64,000 nt of DNA from Beroe forskalii (taxonomy: Eukaryota; Ctenophora; Nuda; Beroida; Beroidae), in assembly GCA_011033025.1 (NCBI GenBank), contig WFMF01000291.1, forward strand, positions 1 through 64,000, written 5' to 3'. The notes under the pieces were generated by a model. It did no database searches. It was given only the letters and a program-made list of their open reading frames with translations, and was not told the DNA's origin. Shown here piece after piece: positions 22,321-34,332 of this stretch. Position numbers and translations under genes: made by a program. Within the stretch, counting starts at the first letter, position 1. Every line of letters begins with the position of its first letter.

Positions 22321-22405
22321 GCGCGGGAAAAATAGGCTGTTAAGATGTCGTCATTATCATAGCACAATGTTGCAAGTTGATGACGTTGAACCACCTATTT
22401 ATCGT
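22321..22405 (+). repeat. CRE-type TIR repeat with both ends
   Basis: The left end is GCGCGGGAAAAATAGGCTG and the right end ACCACCTATTTATCGTG. The inside has GTCGTCATTATCATAGC and GTTGATGACGTTGAACC. The left half reads GTCGTCA, one change from the full CRE core. Confidence 0.78.
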
Positions 22406-23914
22406 GTGGGCATATTACCTGACGTTCAGATGTCTTGCTTGCCGATTGCAGTAAAGAAATCAATTTGTCAGGTTCGATAAACATCCAAATTGCTTGTTAA
22501 TGTCTAATCAATGGGAAGCAATTTCGATCTGTCAAGAGGTATAATTTGTTTGTTTGAAGAGCTTAATGGACCAATTAGGAGGGTAATGGACCTATTAACC
22601 GTTACAATAGCACTTAACACGTTTCCTGTCAAGCTGCCTGATCAAGAGTGCAGCTGAGGAGAGTGACGGGAATGGGAGATTTACGAGAAAGATGATAATC
22701 AAAATATAGCTGAATTAGAATTTCAAAAGCACCTCATTAAAGATAATGTAAATGATTGGGAGACTTAGATTGAGCTGAACACGTTTTGAATATTAATAAG
22801 ACTTTTTAGTTTTCCAAAAGTGATATTCACCAACTTTCATCATTTCAGATATTGGTACGAACTGTTCCAGAATTAAGGATAGTTGTCCTGCAGCTGGAAT
22901 CCATGACTTAGGTCATGCTAATCGAGATTGACTGATTAGGATTCATGTGGATGGACTTGGAAGATAGAGGTAAGAATCCGATATACTCTTCATTCTGTTC
23001 TGTCTAATAGATATTTTTACGCTGAAAGCTGACAGTGGCACGAATTATCCCCCAATTTACTCCGATTTGATAACCAAACAGTTCTTGGGTGGCCATTCAA
23101 ACGCTCGACAATAAGGCAAAAATTCATATTTTATCGTCAAGAATTCGACGATAGAATACAACTCAAATTGTTAATTTAGGTCGGTCTTTCAGTTACAATA
23201 ATTTCGATTGCACCTGGAACAACCGCGCACTTAACCTGTCACCTTTTTAATTCCAGTTCCATTGCGTGCCTACCGCCATCTCTCAAAGATGTCGCTGGCA
23301 ATAAAATAGGCATTTTGACAGAAACAGTTTATCCCTAAAAACTATCAAAGTGACAGTGTAATCAGCGGCCAGTTTTTCCTGCTCGACCTGAGTAGGTGAT
23401 ATAATTTTTCAATCGTACTTTTGGCCGTTCCAAGTCAACCTCCTGGTACTAACATGCGAGTGATACTCACGACTTGACGATCTCATAATGCGTGGTGAAA
23501 TATAAGTTCTAATTCCTCTCTAATATAATTTGAAGGAAGTATTATTAATTATTGTAAATTAGCGATCCCTGCCACTCCCGATTATTGAATATATAATTTG
23601 TGTGATGTTTTTTGCGCGCGTCAAACATGGAACTATATGCCAGCCTTTGAAAAATAGCTGAATATATAGGCATCATCAATTCAGTACTCTAAAACCTGGT
23701 AATAACCTCACACTCTCAAGCCTATGACAAGTTCACGAAGTAATTCTGAACAGTTGTAATAATAACAGGCGCTCTATGTAACAAGATGGATCTGTTGAAG
23801 CTTACTCCAGAGACACTTGCAGGGCTTCCTCATACGTTTTTGCCTATGCGCGCGGCTTCTGATAAATAGATGTATCTGAAAACCTGTTAACTTTTTATTA
23901 GTAGTATGGCATGT

Positions 23915-23975
23915 TGAGAGTGACGTAATTATTACGATTCTGAATGGTGAAGTGTTGACGCTACACCTCCTATTT
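23915..23975 (+). repeat. CRE-type TIR repeat
   Basis: It has GAGAGTGACGTAATTATTACG, GAATGGTGAAGTGTTGACGC and CACCTCCTATTTCTTG. The core is TGACGTAA, a half-changed CRE. Confidence 0.7.
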
Positions 23976-24492
23976 CTTGCTACTCGGTTTTATCCTTTGA
24001 CAAGCGGCATCTTTTTAATTGAAGCTTTATGGAAATCCTGTCTGTCCGAAGCTATTTTAACGTGTTTTTAACACCTCCATCTTCAGCGGATGTTACGGCT
24101 TACTTCTTCCATGTCCGAGTGAGTTTCGATTGTTGTCGATTGCTCAAGCGACACGTACGTACGTAAGGCTTTTACTACGTTTTGAGAAAAATGCCTTTTT
24201 TTGTAAAGTTTTATTTCCTCTGAAGCTCTGCGTGTTCTGATCAATATTCTTCAGACTTTAGTACTTTCGAATGGTATTCTCGACAGCATTTTCATCAATT
24301 TCAGTCGTAAAAGTTCCAGTTTTTGGAGCATGCACGTGTGCAGACCAAAACTATTTCCATGCGTTCTTACGCTTTGTACACATTGTTAAAAGGTTCACCA
24401 GTCAGTAGTCACCCTTATTATAGCGACAAAGTGCATAAATATCTGCCATTGAACTTCAACATTTTATTCATCGGTATGCGTTACTGGCTTTT

Positions 24493-24563
24493 TTGATGAC
24501 GTCATTATCATACCCTTCAGTATACCCCTTGATGACGAAACACCAGCTAGTTTTTGTTACGTG
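24493..24563 (+). repeat. CRE-type TIR repeat, diverged
   Basis: It has TTGATGACGTCATTATCATAC and CCCTTGATGACGAAACACC. The full TGACGTCA core is kept while the terminal repeats are weak. Confidence 0.6.
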
Positions 24564-24954
24564 CTCTATACTGTAGCATTCCTTCGTTGGTATGGGAATT
24601 CGCACGTGCAGTGGCAGTGTTACCACGACAACTTATTGTAATTTCGACTGAATATACTCCTCAACATGTAATCGTGTTATGTTCGCATCACTTTCCGTGC
24701 CAATTTAGTTGGAAAAATAAGTGCCGAGCTGCGACACGCAATTACTCATAATTTTGCTCAATTGTGATAGTTGGTTATTTAATTTAAATTCAAGGTACTC
24801 TATGATCATGAATCATGAATTGGATCTTGAATAAAGTGTCATAGTGTCATACAGGACGTATTCCAGGAAAGCATTGGGTTTGGAAGCAATGCAAATATTA
24901 AATTGAGTGTGGTACTGCCTTTCACGTAGTTAATTGTAATCGGCAGTTTATTAG

Positions 24955-25074
24955 CTTACCCAAAGGTCCATTTGACATTGACCAATCAGCACGTGCAAGT
25001 TGACTGTGAATACACTCGTTGTCGCGCTGATTGGTCAATGTCAATCATGACGGGATGAGGGATCTACGGGTAAG
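24955..25074. repeat. Palindromic repeat with paired CCAAT boxes, copy 1
   Basis: The ends are CTTACCC and GGGTAAG. Inside, ATTTGACATTGACCAATCAG faces CTGATTGGTCAATGTCAAT as an inverted repeat around a short loop. A second copy lies at 48,401. The inner arms carry one CCAAT box each, pointing at one another. Confidence 0.8.
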
Positions 25075-25931
25075 CCGCCACTTTTCAATAATTTGCGAGC
25101 ATGTCATATAGCGTCATATTTCTGTTTTATCAATTATTGAAGCTTAACTTTTACTTTTAGAACAATGATAGCATCGTCACACTAATACGCACGTGGGAAT
25201 GTGGGATTTATACGTCAATTATCAGAGCTGAGTACATTATAATAACATGAATCACAGCTCCTTGCTGTCCAATATTCTCAATTATTGCTTAGTGAGCTAT
25301 AATTAAAAATGAATAGTGCTTCGCGCAGCCATGCTCAAAAAGCTTAGCGTTCTCAGCTGTTGACAAAACATTCGTATGGTTTGTCTGTCTATAGATTCCC
25401 TAGGAAATACTGGCGCGTTTTCTATGTATATATATCATAGAGCTAAAGTCGGTTTTAAAAACTCATAAAAAGTAAACGAGCGAAGTTTTGTATATTAAAA
25501 TGTTTGATATATAATTATTAAACTTTTTTAATTATCTCTTCAATTAGACCATTCACGAACACCACGCTATCCTATACTTCGATAACAATTAACATTATTC
25601 AATGCAATTTAGTTCTCTACTCCTTCCGGCCCAATACAATTTATATATTCGATATATGGTCAATCGCTGATTGTTCATCTCTTTCTATTTTATAGACAGA
25701 ATATTTTTTCAGATTTTGTTTAGTTTTAATTAAATAGATCGAGTATTAAAGCATCACGGAAAAATCATAATATATATTGAGTAAAAATCTGTGGTCAATA
25801 AAGATTGGTTTGAAGTTTGAAATGGCTCTTGCCGGTTTTATTTCCCTGCCGCCTAGAACTCGTTTTGAATGGTGTGCAGTGCTCTGCCATACCCTGAGGT
25901 GAGTAAGCCTGGGATCCAGTCTCTCATAGCG

Positions 25932-26042
25932 TAGTAAACGACGAGTAAGAGAAATAGGCGGTTCAGCATCATCAACTCACTACATTGAGCTATGATAATG
26001 ACGTCATCCTACTCGCCTATTTCTCATGCGCGCCGTTTAGTA
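25932..26042 (-). repeat. CRE-type TIR repeat, most complete copy
   Basis: The core 25949-26025 runs from GAGAAATAGGCG to CGCCTATTTCTC, which are exact inverted repeats. Further out, TAGTAAACG faces CGTTTAGTA. Inside are AGCATCATCAACTCAC and TATGATAATGACGTCATCC. The outer extension suggests that the ancestral terminal repeat was about 40 bp and that most other copies have lost or changed it. Confidence 0.85.
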
Positions 26043-27795
26043 GTAAGTGGAGAAGAGCACAAATCAGATTAGGGACTGGAGTCGTGGGAAAACTCTCAGC
26101 TATTTGAAGAGAGAGGGAGTGCGGTTATTTGGAGGAAATCCAGCTTTATTGCGGCATTCAGGATGATTGGAAGATTTCCAATCAATTTGGTGATCAAGAG
26201 CTGTTCCGTGATTTTCATCCCAGTGTTATTTTGACGTCATTATACTCGTCCTGTACTGTACGATACTTGTCAGTCTTGCGACAGTTTCTTGACGATATGA
26301 AACTATACTTTCATTTAGTACGATGTGACAGTGGTAATTTACATCAGACAATTAGTTGTTATAATGACATCTTCATTGTCATCAATTAGGAATTACAGAC
26401 GTGTCGCTATATAAGATGCGTTTCAATATATCTATCACGACGTAATGCCGTCAATATTGTCATAATAATATGTCAATTGCTGATTATTCGTTTTCGACTT
26501 GTCATGATTTGTATGATTTGACTTATACAGGTGTGTTTTTGGCAGCGAAATGTTCATTTGGTTTTTTGTCGCAGTACCTTGTTTATCTACAAGTCTAGAG
26601 GCAGCAGTGCGGACTTTTTAATTGATATATTCATTTGAAGACCATGGCGACATGGCATTTTTTCTTCGCTTTAACAGAATTCCAGGTGGTTTTTAGACGT
26701 GGGAAATTCCGATAATCCGATTATTCAATTATACGACTAATTCTTTATCTCTCTCAGAATACGAACATTCAGTTACCTACAACTGTTCACCGTTTCATTC
26801 GTCATATTATCCAGCGAATTCGTCATTGTCCGAGAACACGCGAATCCTTGTCATTGTCCTGCTAAAAGTCAGAGCGATCATGTCACAAATTGTCCATTTT
26901 AGACTCTGATAATGACGTCACAATTTCATCGCTCCATGATCTGTACGTGAGCCGTAGCGTCTCACCAGTCACCATCTTCCGTGCTAAATGACAGTTCTAC
27001 AGTTAGGAAATCAAATCAACCACTTTTCTTATTACAGTTTTATGTTTTAGAACGTTGGTGGAATCCGTTAGCTTAATGACTTGCGACTCATGTCATCGGG
27101 CTCAAAAACATGTGATATATCGTCATCAATTACCACTCCCAATGGTGAAGATGACGTTCTCATAACCGTCTGTCATGCGATGTGACATATAATATTATTG
27201 CGGATACTAAGAATTTAATCTATTTTAATTCCTTAATTTGATATAAGAACCAACACGCCGTTACATATGACTTGTGGGAAGTGGACAGAGTACAGATGGC
27301 TCTGAAATGTGATCGCTCACAGACTGTGTTTAAACGTTGTGAAATACCCATGTCCTTATTTGGATCTCAATTACTGAAAAATAACTAAAGCTGCTGATTT
27401 TTCACAATAATTGGATTTTATTGGTGGCTCAATCGTTGCCTTTTTATATCTTGCAAAAAACGTTCTGAAGACATGAAGTGAAACCATGAAGTAGAAAACT
27501 GAACACCTTTGCCATCATTTATAAAACATCTGATATACCATTTTCAAAGCCAGAATTTTGGTTTTTAAATTTCCCACAACCGTGGCGATCATTTCATGAT
27601 TTCATGTTTTATCCCTACAATAATAATGACGAACGTTTAGAGTAGATCTGTGAAGTGGTATACGGTGACAGCTTCCAGAGGAATGTTAAGGTATCATAAT
27701 CCGGTTAATGTATTAAGATCACACTTTGGAAGCTCCAACAATAACAACAACACCAATAACAACAACGACAAAACGGTTGGGAACGATACGTATGC

Positions 27796-27850
27796 CCATG
27801 ACGTCATCAGTTCCCCATTTGAACTATCATAATGATGCGCCCATCATTCG
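27796..27850. repeat. CRE-type repeat fragment
   Basis: It has CCATGACGTCATCAGTTCCC, then TGAACTATCATAATGATGCGC. The order fits the minus orientation, with GACGTCATCA first and the TCATAATGATG half second. Confidence 0.6.
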
Positions 27851-27919
27851 TGATGAGTTATAGTGGTAAGGACATCTGTCGTGCGTAGGGGCATAAATTT
27901 TATTACTATAGTTGAGTTG

Positions 27920-27965
27920 GGTAATGGGGTGAAATGACTAGTTCTAGTCATTTCACCCCATTACC
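27920..27965. repeat. 46-bp palindrome
   Basis: Arms of 22 bases (GGTAATGGGGTGAAATGACTAG and its exact complement) are separated by TT. It has the same layout as the 86-bp palindrome at 20,025 but an unrelated sequence. Confidence 0.93.
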
Positions 27966-28194
27966 TATTTCTAAGGAAATATTGACCTACAGTGATTAGC
28001 CCCATTGACAACTTAACCTTTGAGGGGAGCCAAAAAGTCTGAAGAGTGTAAAATTTTGAGATCCCCTACTGGGGATATTCTCCCGCTGTTGATCCAGGAT
28101 TCTTTGATTGCCGTCAAAATAGTTGGCTTTGAGTGGCAGAAAGAGAAGAAGAGAGAGGGTTTCCGTGATTGATCTTCTTTCACTAACGTGATTA

Positions 28195-28380
28195 GCTAAC
28201 TGGTTTATATTGCTGATTGGCTGTCTGTGCTCTGATTGGTGGTAGGATTTCAAGCCACCTCATTGGTTGATTGCTATAAGCCCTGTGTTCGATTGGCTGG
28301 TTATCGTGCAGGTCTTTTGAAGTTGATTGGAGCCCCCCGAATGAGTGGATGATCCTTGGAGGGGCACCCGCCAATCAGAT
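28195..28380. repeat. Cluster of CCAAT/ATTGG boxes
   Basis: Within about 180 bases the word ATTGG or CCAAT occurs at least six times (GCTGATTGGCTG, CTGATTGGTGG, CATTGGTTGATTG, CGATTGGCTGG, TTGATTGGAGCC, CGCCAATCAG). Spacing is irregular, so this is either a worn tandem array or an NF-Y-type site cluster. No gene starts nearby. Confidence 0.5.
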
Positions 28381-29805
28381 GACTTTTTAAAAGGGCTCAA
28401 TGGACGCTTTTAAAAATTCTAGAAGATATACCCCTTTCTCTCAAACACATGAATGGGGGTTTCCCCGCAAAGGGCAGCTGGCTATTGAAAAAAAAGGCAA
28501 AAACATCCCTGGGTCGGGAAATTTAAATTTGGGTTATTAAAATTAAGGGGGGGCTAATATATATATATTTTTTAAAAAGAGTTGACTTGGACAGGGTTTT
28601 TTTGGGGCGGGGGTTTTTGGGGGGAAAGCTCTCTGGCTAAAACGCAAATGATTATTTTTAAAAACACACGGGTAAAAAACAAACGTAATTCTTCTTTTTG
28701 AATTAGACGTTGACGGGGAAAAAAGGGCCCGGCCTGTTTAACATGTATTTACGTTTAAAAAACATAAAACACGAAAACAACGGCGTCCTCACAAACTAAA
28801 AAAATATAACGTGGTTGATTCTAGCCGTCACCCACATCTTCTTTTCTTAAAAAGCAAAATTTCCTTCCAAAAAAATCACCAACCTTTCTTCCCCTCCCTT
28901 TTTTTGCACCTTTTTCCTTTTCCCGTCCCTCTAACACACCCTCTCATTTTTTCCCCAACTTTTTTCCCCTCATCCCCCCTCCAATCCCCCTCCTCCTCCC
29001 CCCTTTCCCTCCTCCTTTTCCCCTGTGGGCCCTCCCCCTTCTTCACATCCTCCCTCCCTTTCCCCCCCTTTCCCCCATAATCTCCTTCTCCCTTTCCCCT
29101 CCCTTCCTCATCCCCATCCCCTTCCCCCCCTCCCCTCCCCCTCCAACCCCCATACTCCCATCCCCCCCTTTTTCCCCCAAATTCATCCTCCTCCTCCTTT
29201 TTTCCCTGTAAACCGTAGGCCCCCCTTCCCCTCCCCCTTTCCCCATACTCTATCCCCCTCCTCCTTTTCCCCTCCTCCCCCTCCCCCTCCCCCTTTTTTT
29301 AGATCTCAGACCTCATCCCCCGTTACCCGTCTGAGGCAGGAGAAAATTAAATTTTTGCCTGTTTAAAACCCGAAAATTAATTTTTTAAATCCGTAGCGAA
29401 AGGGGGGGAAAACCCGCAAATGGTGTAAAACCCGCACGGGAATACAGCCCTGGGGCTGCTCCGTTTTTTATGCATTAAACAAAAATCACCGGGTTTTGTT
29501 TTAGAAAGTCCCCAGTTCCATTTATTGATTATTTTCGAAAGGAATTTTTCCCCCTAGAAAAAAAATTTTGGCCCAGATATTTTGAAAAAAATTTAAATTG
29601 GGTTTTTGGGGGTTTTGTATAAATTGGGGGGGTTAAATCGGTTATCAATTTGATCAGTTTACGGAAAATTTTTAATGGGGGGGGGAATGCCGGTGGTGGG
29701 TTTTGCTTTTAATTTGTTTTTTGAAACGAAGATCTTTTTTTTAAAAAAAACCAATTAAAGCAAAGGGTTTTTTTGGGTTTGGGGGCCCTGGGGGGTTTTA
29801 AAAGG
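28381..29805. other. Homopolymer-rich stretch with a long pyrimidine tract, probable low-quality consensus
   Basis: Two parts: G, A and T homopolymer runs (28,381-28,800 and 29,340-29,805), and about 28,870-29,310, where the plus strand is almost purely C and T. The texture resembles 17,320-18,240. The apparent proline/serine-rich open frames across the pyrimidine tract are low-complexity products and should not be annotated as genes. Confidence 0.6.
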
Positions 29806-30592
29806 GAGTTTACCAGTGCTTTTCGATGTTCTTCTAATCGCTTGATCAGACTGTTCTAGCCACTCGATGTGCTCACACACGAACATGGTATTTGTCACCA
29901 CGTTATGTCGCATGAGTTTAGTTTTAGAATGAAACAGTTCTGCTGCAGCTGAGATGACGACCAGTCAGCTCAATTGCCCGGTCGGCACCGATTGTCTTTC
30001 ATTTCGAGGTACATGAAGGAAGCTTGAGGTACTTTGAACTTTTCTGTTCAGTCCGTGGATTTGCCTCAGAGCTGTCTGAGCATCAACATTTGCACCAGCC
30101 AGTCATCTATTGATACGACGATCTGATACCAATGAATGAACTTCATCTCTGTCATCAATGTGAATAGAAAGTTCTTCATTTCCGTGGGTCATGAAGCCTA
30201 TACTGGGAGTGCAAAGCCTTTGTTGTCGTAGGGAGAGGTTTTCTTCCCTACCCACGAATGTCCAAAAAGGCACTTCTGCATTCCATAGCAAAAGTAATGC
30301 TGCTGTGACTCAAGTTAAGATATGATAGGAATTGTTCTGCCTCCTCCCGACTCTCGAACACAGCCAGTGTGTCATCCACGTAGCGGCCGAAAAAGTGTAG
30401 GACAAATCTCCTGAATGCAACACTTCCCGATGAGTAGTCTTTAAACTGAACATCAAAGTAGATTTGATTACTTTTACTATGGAATGCGAAGTCTCGGGTA
30501 CCTTGCCATTTTTGGACATTCGTCTCAGTAGGGAAGAGAATGGCCTCCACTACGTGTATAGAAAAGCACACACTCTAAGTTTTATTATAGGA
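29806..30592 (-). pseudogene. Penelope-like retroelement, broken copy A
   Basis: On the minus strand an open stretch (30571-30248) carries the reverse transcriptase active-site motif FGRYVDDTLAVF, then FLSYLNLSHSSITFAME and AFLDI, the usual order in Penelope-like enzymes. The frame then shifts, continues through the thumb region and ends in a worn piece matching the GIY-YIG part of copy B (about 29,810-29,850). It lacks the 5' half of the enzyme and has several breaks, so it is not functional. Confidence 0.8.
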
Positions 30593-31305
30593 GCTTCATA
30601 CCCACGAGGATGAAGGGCACTTTATATTCACATTGATTGATAGGCGTGAAGTTGTGTGTTCGTATATTTGTGGCATACTGGAGATCGACAGTACTCAAAT
30701 CGATGATGAAGATGAACGTTACACAGAATGGTTCATTTATCGGCAGATAAAACGATATTCGGACAATGTTTACACACGTACCAAACGGACCCCTATGTAT
30801 GGACCAGAAAAGTTCAAAGTATACCTCAAGCTTCCTTCATGGGTACTGCCACCGAAATTGAAAAAGACAATCGGAGGTTGTCTACGTTCGGTGGGTGGAG
30901 GTATACGACTGGTCGTCATCAATCAATACAGCAGAATCATGAACTGGTTCAGTTATAAGGACAAAACCCCTAAACTCATGCGACATAACGTGGTGTACAA
31001 AATACCATGTTCGTGTGGTAAGTTTTACATCGGTGAAAACTGAACGGAATCTGATCAAGCGATTAGAAGAACATCAGAAATCAACTGGTAAACTTACAAC
31101 CGTCGCAGAGCACATAAAAGCTAATCCTACGCACACCATCAGTATAGATGACGTAGAAATACTGGGGACAAACGGACAAATTTCGCATCAAGTACTTAGA
31201 AACGCTTTTCATACAGAAGTATTCTGTAGCACAGGTTTATTGTTAAACGATGCTGAAAGTTCGATGCCGCTTAATTTATTCAACATCCCCGTGAGGGTAA
31301 CATGA
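30593..31305 (+). pseudogene. Penelope-like retroelement, broken copy B with GIY-YIG endonuclease remains
   Basis: An open stretch 30633-31043 includes KDKTPKLMRHNVVYKIPC and CGKFYIGEN, the linker and first strands of the Penelope GIY-YIG nuclease. A stop after GEN and a frame change follow, then ERNLIKRLEEHQ in another frame (from about 31,040), the second nuclease motif. It starts in the thumb region homologous to copy A (both share TTCACATTGAT) and runs the opposite way, so the two copies are head to head. It is degraded and 5'-truncated. Confidence 0.82.
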
Positions 31306-33733
31306 AGTCGTATGGGAGTAACGTCGTATTGCAAATACTATGAATTATGACTTGTCATATGAAATATGTTTGAATATTCGTTCGCAGACCTCTTAGAGAT
31401 TATGAATTTATGTATACCTTATCATGAATTATTACGAGATATACACGTGACAACGTGATAACTGATAATATCCTTCTATTCAATGTAAATATTAACCTGA
31501 CTCAATTTAGCTGATGATGATTAATGTCATGAATTAATCGAAAATTCCGCAAAGACTCTGTCTTACTTGGTACCTTGAATTCGAGGATGAAGTTCACAGT
31601 ACTATCAATTTGTCTATTCTTCCTAGCAAAAGTAAATAGAGGAATAACCCACAATGTCATAGATTATAATCTGTTCAGTATTTACACCTCACGTGAAATA
31701 AATATTATTTAACACTCGCTCGTGTCTGCTAAATTCATCAAACCACTAACACTTATTTAATTCAAACATTGAGTGGCGAAATACTGACGAGTCTCCTTCG
31801 CTCTCAGTCTCTCCCCTCCATTTAATACGTATGTTAAATACTTAAAATCCATATTAAATTTATAATTTAATTACAGTCAGTGAACCGTGGTTCTGACATT
31901 ATATAATTCTCAACTACATCGTCTGTGTGCGAAATACACACCGTTCTACATCATCAATGGAACACTAAAACCATGATGATGACGTCATTTCACAAACTTT
32001 AACTATTCTCTCACAACCCCTATATTCTCAGCATCATGGCGCGTGGTTAGTATAAACCAAGGGAAGAGAATTGAGAATATAAATATAAGTAAATGGGGAG
32101 ATGCTCATGAGTCGTGATAAACATGAGGAAGTCCAGATTGCCATTTAGGTACTTGGTGAAATTGCTTTGTCAGTAATTTCTATTACTATGTATCTTCCCC
32201 CAAGATCATGTGGATAATGATGTAATTTACAATTAGTCTGAAATTTAACTATATATTTTAAATTATATATTGTGCTGTATCCACGAATGCCCTCTTTTTC
32301 TCCCACGAGAAATAGGCATCACCATGTTATACGTCATTATCATGGTTTAATATGGGAAATTGACATCCTCACACCGCCTCCTCTTCGTCTCTCCTCCTCG
32401 CTTCCAGGCCCCGTCATTGGCCATGTCCTGGAGTATAATCAAGTGTAGGGGACATGGGATTCCTCAAGCTGAAATTCAATCTGTTCTGCTCACATGTTGT
32501 GGTGCTAACATGTGCGCTTTGCTCCGGGTACCACCGAAATCAGCTGTTAATTTGTTTTATTTCTCGATAATTGGAACTGCTCTGATGTCTGTCATTATAT
32601 GATGGAATATATAGATATGTACTGGTTTTATTTGAACGGTCATTAATCCTAAGGGATGTAATATGATTATTTTATCCTATTTTGCAGGCTACCTCTCAAT
32701 TGGTTGTTAGCCTCAAAATAATAAAATAGAGTTATGTCCTATTTTTATCTCCATGATAATATTATACTGATTAAATGTGATTAAGAAGTGTCATGATTGA
32801 GATTAGAGTTTTGATTAACTTGCTGTAATCTTGCGTGCTCGTAATTTCTGTGATGCACTTCATTAATTTTGATTATGATCTACTGACCCCGAGCCATTGC
32901 AGCTACTTGAGCTATTGCAGTCACTAATTAAATTAATATTCCACTCAGTCGTTTGACTCACTTCAAGGAAATGAATGAAGGAAGTTTGACCTCATTCATT
33001 TATCTCTTAAAATATTATAATGATGTCACTTTAAACTGCCTATTACTCCTGCTGGAACTTCGATCATGTTCCTAGATTTAACTAAACGGTAAACTAAATA
33101 TTGGTTAATTTAGTTCTAGAGAAGAATTTGTTGACAGCAATCGTGGTATTTGGTTTTAATTCCTTTTTAGGCATTTGCTTCCTGAATTATTTCTTTGCCA
33201 CCTGCTGCGATCCCATTAGAAAGTCTTTCGAACACTCACAAAAGTGTTAGCACTCACGAAATTGGGATCTTTGAGTTAGACCAGAAGATCCCCAAATTGG
33301 CGAATGGAGAAAATTGCCCATTTTAAAATCACCCAAGAGCAGTAGATCCCTTCCCCTACTATACTTCGAGTTGACGAATATAAACACACCTATGCTAAAT
33401 CTCAAGTTTTAGAACCACAAAACTCGCTTCTTCACTGTTTATAATCATACGGATACCCATCACAATTATCAAACCCGTTATCTACTTGGATGCACCGTTT
33501 TGTGGCAAATCAAGCTTCGTAACACCTGTCGAGCCCACTAAAACCCAAATTATCGCATATTATCGCATTAACATAATGTCGCTTCCTGAATATCTCCATC
33601 TTCTACCATTATCCTTTGCGATTATATTGCGAAACATCCCCCTCACGCCCACGACCCACCAGCTGTTGAGATCTTGCGCCATCCTCGCGTGATCCACTGG
33701 ATGTTGAGATCCCGTGATCTGCTCCACTGGGAA
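31306..33733. other. Intergenic, few repeats
   Basis: No gene was seen. CRE-type copies lie at about 31,955-31,990 (AACCATGATGATGACGTCAT), at 32,304 (listed) and at about 33,015-33,060 (TATAATGATGTCACTT with CTGCCTATTAC). Confidence 0.5.
32304..32390 (+). repeat. CRE-type TIR repeat
   Basis: The left end is CACGAGAAATAGGC and the right end ACACCGCCTCCTCTTCG. Inside is ATACGTCATTATCATGGTTT, a near-consensus core with the first base of the CRE changed. Confidence 0.72.
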
Positions 33734-33899
33734 GGTATCGTTCACATATTACGTAATGTTCCAGAGGGGAAGGCCGGAGGGGTTTCGAATGATGCATGAT
33801 ACATGTTATTGAAGAAAATACAGCTACTGTAAACTTGATTACGAGGGGAGGGGGTTGAAATCATGAGTTTTGATTACGTAATCAATGGTGAACGATCCC
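33734..33899. mobile_element. Harbinger-like MITE, copy 3
   Basis: The ends are GGTATCGTTCACATATTACG and TGGTGAACGATCCCT, with TAA after the right end. The inside words TACATGTTATTG and ACTGTAAACTTGATTACGAG match copy 1, so the three copies form one family. Confidence 0.8.
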
Positions 33900-34264
33900 T
33901 AAGGTTTAAAAGGTTTCTAGCTTTCATGAATAGGATTTGAGGGGACCAGTTCCGTGTGTTCCACATGAGTTGGGTGCTCGTTCACTGGTGTATTTTACAT
34001 GTTTAAAGGTTTCTAGAATAGGATTTCCAGGTTTCTAGAAGAGGATTTCCAGGCTTCAAAAATAGAATTTGTTGGTATCGACTATCGCATGTATTTTGTA
34101 TGTTTTTATCACAATGTCCGGTCAAAATCTCGAAAATAACCTCAAGTCATATCATTTCATACCGAACTCGCGTGTTTTCATTCTAACGTCCCAAACATTT
34201 GTCAACGTGTTAAAAGAATCCAAACATAACAGTATATGAAAGTGATAATTTTAGATTTTGATAG

Positions 34265-34332
34265 TTTGACGTCATCAAATCAGCATTTTGTTGCTTGATA
34301 ATGACGTCACTCTTGACTTCCTATCATTTCTA
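34265..34332 (-). repeat. CRE-type TIR repeat with two CRE cores
   Basis: It has TTTGACGTCATCAAATCAGC at one end and TTGATAATGACGTCACTCTT at the other, each with the full GACGTCA. The outer CTATCATTTC end is worn. Confidence 0.7.

Larger units (their letters stand above)
20185..24954. other. Intergenic, dense in CRE-type repeats
   Basis: No gene was seen. Better copies are listed separately. Worn copies lie at about 20,688-20,755, 21,505-21,570 (AGTGAGTTGGTGACGTTGAA) and 21,690-21,785 (TGATAATGACGTGG). A pyrimidine microsatellite (CTCTTTCTCA units) lies at 21,271-21,318. Around 20,905-21,020 the DNA is GC-rich with two ATTGG (CCAAT) boxes, promoter-like in look but with no gene attached. Confidence 0.5.
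25075..27919. other. Intergenic with CRE-type repeats
   Basis: No gene was seen; the 86-codon frame at 26.1 kb has no family signal. Besides the best copy at 25,932, fragments occur at 26,233 (TTGACGTCATTATACTCG), 26,905-26,925 (TGATAATGACGTCACAA) and 27,120-27,180. An AAC-type microsatellite lies at 27,736-27,770. Confidence 0.5.

Noticed and set aside
28811..29366. Proline/serine-rich open frames
   Set aside because: They are products of the low-complexity pyrimidine tract, probably in poor consensus sequence.
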